A stretch of DNA of 64,000 nt from Humulus lupulus. Lineage: Eukaryota; Streptophyta; Magnoliopsida; Rosales; Cannabaceae. A program made the translations under genes and the position numbers. Below are positions 47,555 through 59,588 of the stretch, in pieces. Position 1 is the stretch's first letter. Every line of letters begins with the position of its first letter. The DNA is taken from contig NC_084794.1 in assembly GCF_963169125.1 (NCBI RefSeq), positions 91,557,018 to 91,621,017 of the forward strand. The letters run 5' to 3'. The notes below the pieces were generated by a model. That model searched no databases, was not told the origin of the DNA, and worked only from the letters and a program-made list of their open reading frames with translations.

Positions 47555-48286
47555 GCTGAATCCATTCTATAAGGTATCCTAGATACTAGCTCTGACCCTG
47601 GTGCCAATTCTACGACGAACTCGATCTCTCGGTGTGGTGGCAACCCTGGAAAATCCACGGGGAACAAATCAGGAAACTCACATACTAATCTGGTCCAACT
47701 GAAATAACTCTAGAAGTATCCATAATGTTCGCTAGGAATCCTATGCAACCCTCTTTCATTAGGTTTCTAGCCTTCAGTGCCGAAATCACAGGTACTCGCG
47801 GTCCACTCACTGTCCCCATGAATACAAATGGTACCTCCTCTTCCGGTTCAAAGGTCACCATCCTGCGGTTGCAGTCAATCGTCACTCCGTACTTTGATAA
47901 TCAATCCATCCCTAGGATCATATCAAAGTCATCCATCGCTAACTCAATCAGGTCCACATACAACTTCCTACTATCTATCTCTACTGGTAATGCTCTAACC
48001 CATCTCCTAAAGACTACCAGTTCCCCAGTCAGCAGCAAAGTCTGAAATCCTCTAGCATACAAATCACTAGGTCTACACAGTTGATCTATCACTCTAGCAT
48101 ATACAAATGAATGAGTAGGTCCTGAGTCAATCAATGTAGTAAAAGAAGAACCAGCACTATAAATCTGACCTGTCACGACCGAGGGGCTAGCCTTAGCCTC
48201 AGTCTGGGTCAAGGTAAATACTCTGGCAGGAGTGAGGTTGTCGCTCTGTTTCAGTTCTTCTTTCCTGGCTTGTGGGCAGTCCTTCC
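47555..48286 (-). pseudogene. Tekay protease and protease-RT linker
   Basis: The aspartic protease motif reads TLIDSGPTHSFV, and IELAMDDFDMILGMD marks its C-terminal half. The linker to RT has FPGLPPHREIEFVVELAPG, typical of Tekay. It is broken by stops at about 47685 and 47890, and ends at the hAT target site. Confidence 0.75.
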
Positions 48287-49304
48287 TTAGCTAACTAATG
48301 CTCCCACAAGTAAAACAAGCCCTGATCCTATACTCTCCCTGGTGTCATCGTCTGCACCGAGGACACACTGGGAAACTCCTCTAGTTATCTCCCCCACCAT
48401 GACGGCCATTGAAAGCACCTCGTGCCCTCCTATTTGAACTAGGAGGAGCAAAATAATATGGGGCCTTTCTCTTCTACTCACTGGGGCCACTACCCCGGCT
48501 AGATCCAGTAAAATGAGGCACCGTCCTCCGAGCATCGCGCCTAGCGACGCCTTCTCGCCAAATCTGATCCTCGGCCCCCTCAATTGCAAGGGCCTTCTCC
48601 ACTACCTGTGTATATGTGGTAGTTCCTGGATCTAGAGTTATCTTGATGTCATGGGTGATCATCACGTTCAATCCCCGCACAAATTGATCCCTCTGTGCCA
48701 TGTCAGTAGGCACCTAATCCGGCGCGACATACTCAGTAACCGTCATCCGGTTCTGAGTCAGGTTAGTAAACTCATCAACCTTTGCAGCTCGGATTGCAAC
48801 ACTGTAATACTTCTCATTAAAAATGTTTCCAAATTCTTCCCAAGTCATAACCGCCACATTCCTTCTTTGAGACACGACATCCCACCAGATGCGGGCATCC
48901 TCTCTCAACATGTAGCTGGCGCAGGCTACTTTCTCATTCCCTTCCACCCTCATGAAATCCAAGATGGAAGAAATCATGTTCATTAACTGCTCTGCCCACA
49001 GTGGGTCTGAGCCACCCTCAAAGGTGGGAGGATGCTACTTCCTGAACCTCTCATACAAAGGTTCCCACCTATTTTCCATAGCAGGCTGGGCTGGCACTAG
49101 TGCCACAGCCTGTGGAACCTGTAACCCAATGCCCCGAGGAGGGGCGTGTTGCCTAAACTATCGAAGCTCTTCCTCTGCTCGATGAATTCTAGCTTCCATC
49201 TCGGCAAATAACTGTTGCCAATTCGATGGGGAAGGTAGAGGGTCCTGATCCTGGTTGTCATCCTCAGCCTTATTACCGCGGAGTCTGATTGATCACCGAG
49301 GCAT
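48287..49304 (-). pseudogene. Tekay gag
   Basis: The gag start at 49304 reads MPR followed by a stop. The retrotransposon gag domain includes CASYMLREDARIWWDVV, MTWEEFGNIFNEKYY and DQFVRGLNVMITHDIKI. A zinc-knuckle remnant (CFTCGSISQLRKDC) lies near 48300. Several stops are present. Confidence 0.75.
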
Positions 49305-49353
49305 CACTACAATATGGCTGCTATCAATGACGCCGCAAGACAGACATGATAAC

Positions 49354-49831
49354 TATTGGGGTTTTATTCCCCAATTAAAACCCAATTTCTTTGTAATCTC
49401 ATTTTATTATCAATAAAAGAATAGAAATCAATTTTTGACTTGGTCAATCACTTTGCTCACATGTTTTATTTTCATGATTGTTTGTTTAATATAAACTTCT
49501 ATTAAATCCCGACACATAGTTAATCGTATCTATAGTGACGTAATAACAGTGGAATATAAATATGATTATATGTTCAAACATAAGTTAGTCCTAAGATTAG
49601 TCAGTGCACAAGATTTACACTGACTTGTCAATCTATGATATGATCTACTTACACATTGTAGTGTTATGTTCTTTCTAGAATATTAGCAAAGTAGATAAGA
49701 TCAGATGTATTTATTACATTGGACTGGACCAATATTGACAGTAGATAGGATAAGTAAACACATAGTTATCTATTCTAGCCATATCATATATTGGATCATA
49801 TGTCAATTCAATCTCAATTTTGAGTGGTTAG
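49354..49831 (+). mobile_element. 5' fragment of a copia-like LTR
   Basis: It aligns with the first 480 bp of the solo LTR at 39128 (gggttttat, ttgacttggtca, tcagtgcac, gatctacttacacattgtag). The first bases read TATTGGGG instead of TGTTGGGG. It is cut by the LTR starting at 49832. It separates Tekay gag from any 5' LTR. Confidence 0.7.
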
Positions 49832-52322
49832 TGTAATGCCCCAAAATCCCTAATGCAATTTAATGGTCGGATAAGTAGGCCGGGAGAGCCATAATTGATT
49901 TATTATGTCATTAAACTATTATATGGATATTTATATTAATTATATTATCATATGATGATAAATGCATGCATGTGGGTCCACATTTCATTATAGGGACATT
50001 TTGATAATTTGGCTCGTTGAGGGCGTAATTGTATATTTGTATGCATGTTGGTGAATTGATGAGGCCACATTCTAATGTGGATTTGTTCGAGCCATTCGGC
50101 ATGAGACGATTTTTGAAATACAAGTTTTCAGTTTGGTCATAACGGGGTTGATTTCGGGGCTCGGGGTGAGTCTTGGGGTAATTTGGTGATTAGATCATTG
50201 CCGGGAATTAAAGGGTAATGGGATATGATTTTATTAGTATTTGAGAATAACAAGAATTGGAGAGTGTTAATTATAATTAACGAGATAGGCGAGAAAGGAC
50301 GGCTTTGCCCTTGGGGGGCTGGTAAGAGGTGAGTTAGGCATAGGGGGTATTTTGGTCATTTGACCTAAGTTATATTAAGTGGATGGCTGTAGAAAAATAG
50401 AACCAAAATAGAGCTCTTTCTTACCTCCCTCACGATCTTCTCTTTCTCTTCTCCTTCCTTTGAATTTTGAAGCAAGTTTGGGGATTCAAACTTGGAGATT
50501 GAAGCTTGAGGTCTTAGGCTAGTGTTCAGCCATCGAAGAGAATTCAATTCAAGTTTTAGGTAAGGTTTTAGTTCAAGTTTATGATTCCTTGCTCTGTTTT
50601 TATGTTAGTTTTAAGATTGGAGCTTTGATCATTGAAATGGGAATTTTATGAGGTTTTGATTGGTTTAAGGCTTAGGTTTTATTGGTTATATGCTGGATAA
50701 GTTGTGGTGATAGTTGGTAGCTTTGCTTTGTGATATTGGGAGTGTTTTAATGGGTTTTTGAAATGAGTTTGAAGGGGAAAACATGGGGTTTTTGGTTGAG
50801 TTTCAGGTGGGGCTGCGGCTCTGTTCTAGAGCACTGTGGCCCAAGCTTGTTGAAGAGGAATGGTGGAGCTGAAGGGGCTGTTGGGCCGCGACATGGTGAA
50901 GGAGGGCCGTGACGCGTGCTGGGGGATTTGAGTGTGGCCGCTTCTGTTTGAGGAGGCAGGCCGCGGCATAGTGGTGTAAGGTTGCGGCCCTTAGTGGCAT
51001 TTTAGCCAGAATTGAGCTTTTGTCATGCGGATTCAAACTTTAGGCCTCGGGATCATTCCTACTACTCGGTTTAGTAGGATTCGATGTCTCGGAGGCTAGG
51101 TCTTGGTCCGGGAACCTTTTATTATTCATTTTATTGATGGAATCCCATAATTGGTTATGACCAGGTGACCGTCAAAGAACTAAAAGGCTGATCGTTCTCA
51201 AGGGTCGTTCTTTTACTAATTATCGCTCGAACTAGAGGTAAGAAAACTGCACCCCATATATGACATGCATGGTTATTCACGAGGCATGTTGAATGTTTAA
51301 ATGTGGATATTGATTGCATATCAAATGCTTAGAAAATCTTGCTTACTTGTGAATGGCACTGACTTACTGAGCAGAATCGACAATGGTGTCAGAACTGACT
51401 GTGAAGCTGTGACTTATTAGTCAAGTTCGACAGTAATACTGAGCACTGGTCGTATCTTATTGACCTATGAGTCAGAAGCGGCATAAGCGTCATGAACGCA
51501 GAGTCAAAATATATTAGATCTAATCGACATCTACATTGAATGACTCATCATGAGCATTAATTCGGGACCGACCCCAAGTTCGATGAAAACTAAAAGCGCT
51601 TGTCTAGTTCCATGACTAGACACTCAGAGCCAGAGCCAGGGCTAGAAGGCCCAGGTGACTGCATCGTCACATGGCTAAGGGTACGAAACCTAGACTGGTG
51701 ACTCCATGGTCACTCATCTGATTTACATTAGTGACTTGCTCATCAATCACTCATCTGGCTTAAGCTAGTGACTCGGTCACTCATTTGTGAAGAGCGTGGA
51801 ACCCATATTAGTGATTTACACATCTGTCACTCCTATATTTAGGGCTATAAGTCCCGTATGATTATCATAATCATCATTTGATATTATATACATGCAGTAA
51901 TGAGTTTTCTTACCGAGCCTTGGCTCACGGGTGCTATGTGGTGTAGGTAAAGGGAAAGAAAATCTCACCCAGCCTTGAGTGGAGAGCTTAGGTGGCCATG
52001 TGTACATATGCGGCTGCTTGACCACCACGGCCAAGGAGTTTCTCGAAGGAACTAGGGGTTAACCCTATTTTTGCCGCTTAGGTTGACGGGTTGTAATTTT
52101 ACACTGTAATGACCATTTTGGATTGTAAATAACTTGTAAACGCTTTTATGGGCCCATGAGCAGTTTTATGTTTTATATAAAATATATCCTTTCATTTTTT
52201 ATTGGTTTTTCACCTTAACCTATTAATAACACCTAGATGCACATTTTTAACCAAAGAACTCGAAGCGAGTTAAGCACGGTTCAAAGCTCACAGTAATGGT
52301 CTTGGAGTAACTAGGGCGTTAA
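49832..52322 (+). mobile_element. 5' LTR of a second, plus-strand Tekay-type element
   Basis: It starts TGTAATGCCCC and runs about 2.5 kb to a primer-binding-site-like stretch. It shares the layout of the 35028 LTR: a GC-rich island at 50811-50995 with ggccgcgac/ggccgcggc words, and a splice donor TTTTAG|GTAAGG near 50560. No ORF is supported. The exact 3' boundary is uncertain because the terminal CA is not clear. Confidence 0.6.
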
Positions 52323-52585
52323 CTTAGTATCAGAGCGTGCCAAGGTTTAGGGTTCTTGTAGACTGGTTGGGCATGTACACTCGTCACTGAAGACAAGCTC
52401 GACTCATGGTTTGGTAACTATTTATGTAGTTATATATTTAAATGCCTAAATATAGTATAAATGATTTACCTGTCTACATGAAATACATTGATAAGGCTAG
52501 GCCTTGATTACTGCATCATCAACAAGAACGTACTTATTAGTACTGATATTGCTAGAACATGCTTATTAGTATTGGTCATTATGAA
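52323..52585 (+). mobile_element. Primer-binding site and short internal stub of the second Tekay-type element
   Basis: TTAGTATCAGAGC resembles the initiator-Met primer-binding site TGGTATCAGAGC with two changes. About 250 bp of non-coding leader follow, and then the Cassandra-like LTR begins. All of gag-pol is missing. Confidence 0.5.
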
Positions 52586-52880
52586 TGTAACGCCCCCTGT
52601 CACTATAGCTGCTTCCTGGAACGACGACTGGCCCCACAAACCAACACGAGTATTTCCAGCGTACTTTGTCCTCACTCGCACGCTTCCTGGGAAAAATTCC
52701 CAGGAGGCCACCCATCATTAGATTACTCCAGGTCAAGCACGCTTAACTTTGGAGTTCTCAAGTGATGGGCTACCGAAAAGAAGATGCATCTTGTTGGCAT
52801 AGGTAGTACCCATCAATCCATTTAAGCCATCTTCAACTGTGTAGTCCCATACCTACACAGTCTTAGAATCATCACACTCA
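52586..52880 (-). mobile_element. Cassandra-like LTR carrying a 5S rRNA-derived segment
   Basis: It begins TGTAACGCCCCCTGTCACTA and includes a segment clearly derived from 5S rRNA (52697-52773, minus). Cassandra elements are short non-autonomous LTR retrotransposons whose LTRs carry 5S sequence. The right boundary is approximate. No ORF, as expected. Confidence 0.65.
52697..52773 (-). repeat. 5S rRNA-derived segment
   Basis: The plus strand reads ttcccaggaggccacccatc and then caagcacgcttaactttgg with agttct, the reverse complement of the conserved middle of plant 5S rRNA, including its internal promoter region. Several changes and a short insertion near 52760 separate it from a functional 5S gene. 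Confidence 0.75.
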
Positions 52881-52925
52881 ACCTTCTAATGGGCAATTGA
52901 ACTTGGATAGTTCGATATTTCTTAC

Positions 52926-54749
52926 TTGCCACGAGCAGCAGTAAAGGGACAAGCTCTAGCAGATTTTGTCGCAGAATTTATGGGGCTCCAGGACATTAAG
53001 CCGACAGAAGAGCCTGAACCTCAAAGCCAAACTCCCTCTTGGAAGTTGTTCATAGATGGCTCTTATAACGAGCACAACGTTGTAGCAGGTGTGATTTTAG
53101 TCACGCCTAAAGGACATCGATTCCACTGCGCAATCAGATTTGACTTCACAACATCCAATAACGAAGCCGAGTACGAAGTTGTGCTCGCGGGATTAAGATT
53201 AGCCAAGGACATGAACATAAAGTCACTTGAAATCTATAGTGACTCCCAGTTAGTGGTAAATCAAATTACCAGAGAATATCAAGTCAGGGGTCGGAAGATG
53301 GTTGCTTATTTAAACAAAGCAAAGGATTTGTTGGCACAATTTGAAAAATATACTCTCCAGCAGGTACCTCGAGACCAGAACTCAAACGCAGATGCTTTGG
53401 ACAAGTTAGATAATGCAAAGGATGTTGACACCTTAAATATAGTGCCTGTTAAATGTTTATCCGCACCAAGCATCCAAACAGAAGAAACCTCTCTGGTAAT
53501 CCAAGCAGCAAACACATGGATGGCACCTTTCATTGAATACTTGGAACATGGAGTATTACCGTCGGACAGAAACAAAGCCAGAGCCCTCTAGAGGCAGTCA
53601 GCTCGGTTTATCCTGGTCGACGGAGTTTTATACAGAAGGGGTACCAATGCCACTCCTAAGGTGTGTTTCAAAGGAAAAGGCCAAAGAATTAATGCAAGAA
53701 GTCCATGAAGGTTTCTGCGGGGATCATGCTGGGGGCAGAGTTTATCCAAAAAGATCCTAAGGCAAGGATACTTCTGGCCAATAATGAATGAAGACTCTGT
53801 GGATTTTTTTCGAAAGTGCGACAAGTGCCAAAGATTTTCCAAGATACCATGAGCATCCCCTAGTGAGCTAAAACAGATGCAAAGCCCATGGCCATTCGTG
53901 GTATGGGGAGTAGACTTGATTGAGTCTTTGCCCACGGGAAAAAGCAACGTCAAGTATGTTGTAGTTGCTGTTGACTACTTCACGAAGTGGGCCGAAGTTG
54001 AGCCACTTGCAACAATAACGACCAAGAAAGTTCTCGATTTTGTGGTCAAGAACATCGTGTGTCGCTATGGGTTGCCAAGGAAGATTGTTTCAGATAATAG
54101 CACACAGTTCGATAGTGATCTGTTCACTGATTTTTACGAAAGGCATGGGATTATCAAGAGTTTTTCTTCAGTAGCTCATCCACAGGCAAACGGATAGGTT
54201 GAAGTTGTCAACAAGACATTGAAGGATACTCTGAAGAAAAGGCTTAAAGCAGCGAAGGGGGCATGGCCAGAACGGTTACCTGAAATCCTTTGGTCGTATA
54301 GAACATCCCACCGAACAACAATAAGCCATACTCCATTTTCCTTGGCCTATGAGTATGAAGCTATGTTGCCTGTTGAATTAGATCCACCATCGCACAGAAG
54401 GTTGGCATACGATCAAGACATTAATAGTCAGTTATTTATGGAATCTCTGGATTTGGTCGATGAAAGGCGCGAGCAATCTCAACTCCGAGTAGCAGCTTAC
54501 TAGCAAAAGGTCGCTCAGTATTTCAACTCTAAAGTACGCGAAAGAAAATTTAATGTGGGAGATTTGGTACTTAGAAGAGTTTTCCTCAACACAAGCGATC
54601 AAGCTGCTGGAGTGCTTGGACCTAACTGGGAAGGGCTGTACCAAACCAAAGAAGTCCTAAATCTAGGCACTTATAAACTTGCTTGCTTAAATGGAGATAT
54701 TGTTCCTCGTTATTGGAATGGAGAACACCTGCACAAGTATTATCAATAA
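52926..54749 (+). pseudogene. Tat archaeal-type RNase H and integrase
   Basis: The RNase H shows KLFIDGSYNE, TSNNEAEYEVVLAGL and EIYSDSQLVVNQ. Integrase shows a broken zinc finger (near 53690-53830, frameshifted), WGVDLIESLPTGKS, KIVSDNSTQFDSD and HPQANG, followed by a TAG and then VEVVNKTLKDTLKK with the catalytic Glu. The C-terminus has LGPNWEGLYQTKE and ends HLHKYYQ. In-frame stops near 53589, 53850, 54196 and 54501 all look like single C-to-T changes. Confidence 0.85.
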
Positions 54750-55452
54750 ACAGTTATTTTTAAGGAATTGGCTTGTATTAATTTCACTTTTTACAAGTTT
54801 ATGAACAAGGGTTAGTCAATCATATGACTGATCGCTTATAAGTGTAAGATCAAATTTTTGATCACTCGTACAAACACGATTGTGAATTTATTACGAGAAT
54901 TAAAAGGAACTGTGCGCAGCCAGTTATTCTTGTAAATTATTGTATTTATTACAAGTATTTGCTCATTGCGTGTGTTGTTTTGCTCTATTATCATTTCTAT
55001 AAGTATTTATTCCGAGCAGCAATGTTCGAACAAGTCTTGGTCAAGGCAAGTGACCGAGGACCTTAGGCTCCTCAATCACTTGGGGGGCATATAAGGTACC
55101 AAGTAAGCAAAGCATATCAATAAGTATATGTAAACACACGAGCAAAATAAGGGAAAGCATGCTACGGTACTTAGAGTATTTTTCAAAATTTTGTTAAATC
55201 AAAATAGAGTGCTATGCTAAGTTCGGTCATGCAAACAAATGTTATAATAAAGTGCAAATATTATAATGTCAAAAATAAAATCCTTTTCATCGCGAGCAGT
55301 TTCTGCTCGGATGAAATTGTTAATTAAAAGAAAAAGCTGCTCGTGCAACAAAAAATAAATTGTCTTGACATCACGAACCGAGGTTCGTGTGTCCCAAGTT
55401 ACAAATTAAAATAAATACAGGTAAAAATTTATGAGGCAACAGGAGGATCTTG
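54750..55452. other. Non-coding spacer between convergent Tat ORFs
   Basis: AT-rich, no supported gene. Both the integrase and the antisense gene end here and would share the region for transcript ends. Confidence 0.4.
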
Positions 55453-58087
55453 CTAAGGCTCTTGTGGTTGCTGGTCGACTGTGGCCCCAACATCTTCATT
55501 GACGTCCTCAATACCTGTTTCCAAAGATATCTCAGGGGATCCCTGAGCCCCCTCCTCCTCTTCCAGGCGAGCAATGCACTTTGCCAACTTAGCCTGCCTT
55601 ATAGGGTCTGGTAAGTAAGTAAAGTCCACCTTGGGATTGCTCTTCCAAAACATATAGAAGCACTGGAACACCACTCCCTCGTACTTCTCTAGGTTGCAGG
55701 CGTTGGTCTCCTCGAGGTCGGCAATCTCTTTGCGGCTGATCTCCAACTCCGTTTAAGTTTGTTGGCTTCTCGTTAGTTTATCAGCAAGGCCTACTTATAC
55801 CTCTCATTGGAGGCAATAATTATGGCAACGAAGTCCTCCTTCTTCTTCAGCTCCTCCTCAAGCTTAGCGATCTTAGCCTCAGCTGTTCGCAACTCCTCAG
55901 CATGCTTGGCCTCGACCACCTTGTGTTGCTCGACGAGCCTTCCCTCAACCGCCTTGTTCTCTTCAGCATGCTTGGCCTTAGCCACGTTGTGTTGCTCGGT
56001 GAGCCTTCCCTCGACCGCCTTGATCTCTTCAGCATGCTTGGCGACCATCTCCTCCGAGCGGCGCCAACCGGTACTCACGGTCAGAATCCCCTGCGATCAG
56101 AAAAGAAAAAATAACAAAGCTGTTAGTATTAATCAAAGAGATAAGAAATCAAACCACAATGAAATCAGCGACTTACAGTGAGTAGTTCATTCAGTGCGCG
56201 ACTGAAGAGCTGGTCGACCGACATGGTGGGGGCGTTGCTGAAGGATTCCAAACTATGCTGATGTTTGGACAATTTCTTTTGCCTGTCGCTGGTCGAACTG
56301 CGGGCGGAGTTCAGGATAGCCTCGACCAGAGTTTTATCTGGCTGAGTAGCATGATTTTAGTCGGCGGGACCTGGAGGGGGAGTCGGAGGGGGAATCGTCT
56401 CTTTTGAAGGAGTTGGTGCAGGAGGGTCCTCCATCCAAGCCCTTTTTGCGGATGGGTCACTGCAGCCTTCTCCGAGTTGGCACTGGTTCGATTTCTTCCT
56501 GCTCGCAGGAGTTGTGGTAGTGGGGTTGGTGTACAAATCGAACGCTTTCCCGACAGGCATGTCTGCAGAAAAGAAGCATACGACCAGTCAGGCAAATTGT
56601 CATACAAAAAAGACAAGGAAATTGAGAGAAAAGAAATTATAAGTAAAATACCCGAGCTACAACTACTGGTCGTTATATTATCTATTGTACTACTGCTACA
56701 CTCACTCTCTACCATGAAGAAGTCTGAATCTAAACTAGTCGCGTATTTAAAGTTGCCGTCCCCGTCAAATAAATGACAGGGAATGGGCAAACTGTCTAAG
56801 AGTGAGAAGTCAGTACCGTTCTCATCTGAGGACTCAAGTATAGGCTCGGGGTGCTCAGAAAACTTCTGCTTGCCCTTTCCCTATTGAGCAGGGGCAGCAA
56901 CTGCTCGTGAAGTGCTGGAGGGTTCCCTGATGGTCACTCCCGTAGCCCTCCTCCTCGGGGGTTGTGAGACATCCTGGTGCTGCTCGGGAACTTCTCCCCC
57001 AGTAGCACTTCCCGTAGTCGACTCCCTCACATCCTGGTGAGGTGCAAGAAGGCCGAAAAGCCTTAGGTTATTCTCTGTGACCAGCTCTTTGACACTCTTT
57101 TTGATGTCTGTCATGTTGGTCAGGGCTGCTGCCCATATCTCCATGTCTGGAGTAGGGACTAGTCGATGCCATGGACCTAAAAGACACCAAAGTTCTAAAA
57201 TGTGTGTAAGAAGGCTAAAAGAAAACAAACAACCAGTAAGTAAATGACTTACCTCCTTCAGTGAAGGCCAGGTTGTGAGCGACCAGGTCTGGTGCTAAAA
57301 AGTACTCCTGGAAGTACTTCCCCACATTGGACTTGCGGGTAGTGTCACTCAAGAAGGTTTGAGCAGATTCCTGGTGGTAGATATGGAAGAACCCCGTGTT
57401 GTTGTGGTTGGGGTTGAATTTGAGATCAAACAAATAATTGATCTCATGTGGCGTAGGAATGGGCCAATTCTTGTGATTGTAAAGGATATAGAGAGTGGAA
57501 AGTACTCTATATATGTTTGGGGTGATTTGAAAAGGAGTGACCTCGAAATAATTGGCCACGCCTTGGAAAAATGGATGTAGAGGCAAGGTTGCCCCTGCCT
57601 CGATGTGATACCTCGACCAGGCGCTGAAGGCACCCCCAGATAGGTTTGCCCACTGGTCGATTGAAGGCTTGATGAGGGTTATCCTAGGAAGGCCGTACTT
57701 CTTGAGATAATTGGATACCATCCTAGCTGTAATAATACTAGGAGGCGCCACGTACCATTCAACCTATGGTCGGAGGACGTCGCGAGGTTGGGCTTTGGTT
57801 TGAATGCCTGGCGGGGAAGTGTTTACGAGTTGAGGGGTGGTCGGAGGAGTTTCAGCCCGAGGAGCAGGCTGAGTAGTACAAGGCTTGGTTGTATTCTTTT
57901 TTCTTTGAGCGATGGACTTCACGCGACCCATATTTGTTGTGCTGGTCGGTGGTCTGTTTGCGGGGTTGTGTTGAGAAAAGGGAATTTTTGAGAATTGCAG
58001 CGACGACTGTTCTTGATCTTTGAGCAGTAGCACGAGCAAGTCATCATCGTTCGGCCTCTCACCTCCCCACAGGTCGTGCATGAAAAT
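55453..58087 (-). pseudogene. Spliced antisense gene of the second Tat element
   Basis: The function is unknown; it is a homologue of the antisense gene at 8884-12394. Exons on the minus strand: a leader from below the TATA box at 58726, then 58087-57253 (ATG at 58081, six bases after the acceptor GCAG), 57176-56652, 56562-56177 and 56090-55453. Joins are in phase, with phases 1, 1, 0, the same as in the other element. The first coding exon holds GATLPLHPFF, FQITPNIYRVL and PHEINYLFDLK. Exon 4 is a coiled coil with a 22-residue repeat (AKHAEE...KAVEGRL...EQH). In-frame stops lie near 57763, 56881 and 56353, with more in the last exon, which also has a frameshift around 55750-55790. Confidence 0.65.
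55850..56050. repeat. 66-bp coding repeat in the antisense exon
   Basis: Almost three copies of a 66-bp unit encode 22 residues each (AKHAEE, KAVEGRL, EQH). Being a multiple of three, it lengthens the coiled coil without shifting the frame. Confidence 0.7.
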
Positions 58088-58716
58088 CTGCGAACAGAGA
58101 AGGGGAGATGAGAATCTACGACCAATAGACTAAAGAAGTGGAAGTGTTGGGATAACATTGCTCGTGTATAAAAGTTAGGCTTTTATACGACCAACAACAT
58201 TCTAATGCAAACACTAAATAATATGCAAACAGTTTGGAAAACAGTTTAAAAAGCATAAATGAAAAACTTTTCAACTCTAAAAAAGGGAGGGAAAAACCTA
58301 GTTTTTTCCGAGTGCCTAAAAATCGAATTTTTTACTTCCATTTTGCGCTTTAAATTAGTAATCCCAATTCCTAAGCCTCGTTTAGTGTTTTTCCTTATCT
58401 TGTCATGTTAATACCTACTAGCCTGATTATCCCAATCATTTTTTCAAGAACATTCGGGAACTCAAAATCCAAAACAAATCAAGGGATAACTTTTGCATGG
58501 CATCTCAGAGACAAAGAAGCTCAAGAAACTTACTTGAATAAAAAGTTGAAGGGGAGATACGAGCATTAATTCGAGTGGCTGAAAAAAAACTCCGCAGATC
58601 TCCAAAGTTGTTTGAGTTTTCTAGGTATTTCAGCTTCGTTCTTCAGATTCGTGCTTCGTTCTTTAGTATACTTGAGGAAAAAAGGGAGAGTAAAAAGTAA
58701 AAAGTTAAACTGAGGG

Positions 58717-58726
58717 GTTATTTATA
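58717..58726 (-). promoter_or_regulatory. TATA box of the antisense gene in the second Tat element
   Basis: The minus strand reads TATAAATAAC, about 220 bp inside the 3' LTR and pointing into the element. An A/T-rich leader follows. Confidence 0.5.
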
Positions 58727-58936
58727 TTGGTCGAGGCACGGTTAATAAGGTAATGATGGGGGAGATTTTTCGAGGCATGGAAAAATGTTATAGCCATCAA
58801 ATCGCCTTTTGGGAAACTGCAATGACATGATTGGTTACCTTTTCCGAAAAGGCATTGGCGGCTCTGACAGGTCTGACAGGTCACGCGAAGGGTTGATCGT
58901 TTAAGTTTACTTTATACTGGTCGTAGTAAAATAAAT

Positions 58937-58948
58937 TTGGGGGGCAAA
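58937..58948 (+). other. Polypurine tract of the second Tat element
   Basis: TTGGGGGGCAAA directly precedes the LTR start TGTTTACCC. Confidence 0.65.
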
Positions 58949-59588
58949 TGTTTACCCAAAAACGGACTACTTGATGACATGGCAATATTGATCTACACGT
59001 GGGAAACACATGGCAGTTTTAAGTGAGCATATCCTCCTCGACCCTCGACCAAGAGATCATTGGCTTATCAAGTATCATAATCATGGGCGACCAGCCTGGT
59101 TGCATATATTCAGTTATTTCCTTCAAATATGCAATCTTGTAATTACGTATTAATTGTAATTTTCATTATAATTTAGATACACATGTATTAAGTGTAATTA
59201 CGGCCCATTGGCCCATATAAACCTCCTTGAGCCTATAAATAAGAATCAAAGGGCTCAAGAGGGGGGACTTTTTTTGCTTTTCCAACATTTGGCTTGAGAA
59301 CGCTTGAGCTGAGAAATTCTAAGAGAGAAAAAGAGTGTTGTTATCCATCACAATTGTATTTTATCTGAGATTTAGTGAAACTCGTGAACCCTAGTTCATT
59401 AATCACTGTTCTTGGAATACTACATCAATAAGAACACTAAGTGGACGTAGGTTGTTACCATTCTATTGGGGCCGAACCACTATAAATTATTTGTGTCGTT
59501 TATCTTTTTGTCTGGAGTTCTTCTCATTTTCATCTAACTTTATATCGTTTATCTAACTCCGTGCCGTTGTTCGATTCAAGGGTCAACA
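58949..59588 (+). mobile_element. 3' LTR of the second Tat element
   Basis: The 640-bp LTR runs from TGTTTACCCAAAAA to AGGGTCAACA. A CCTATAAATAAG promoter lies near 59232, and the 3' half has the typical leader with gaaccctagttc. It is followed by CATAC, the first copy of the target site, with no left partner visible. Confidence 0.8.

Larger units (their letters stand above)
52916..59588 (+). mobile_element. 5'-truncated Tat-lineage element, plus strand (whole remnant)
   Basis: RNase H, integrase, an antisense gene, polypurine tract and 3' LTR are present. Gag, protease and RT are missing, cut off next to the Cassandra-like LTR. The 3' end is followed by Tekay LTR sequence, so the element had inserted into a Tekay LTR. 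Confidence 0.8.

Noticed and set aside
52697..52773. Functional 5S rRNA gene
   Set aside because: It is partial, has several changes and an insertion, and is embedded in an LTR.
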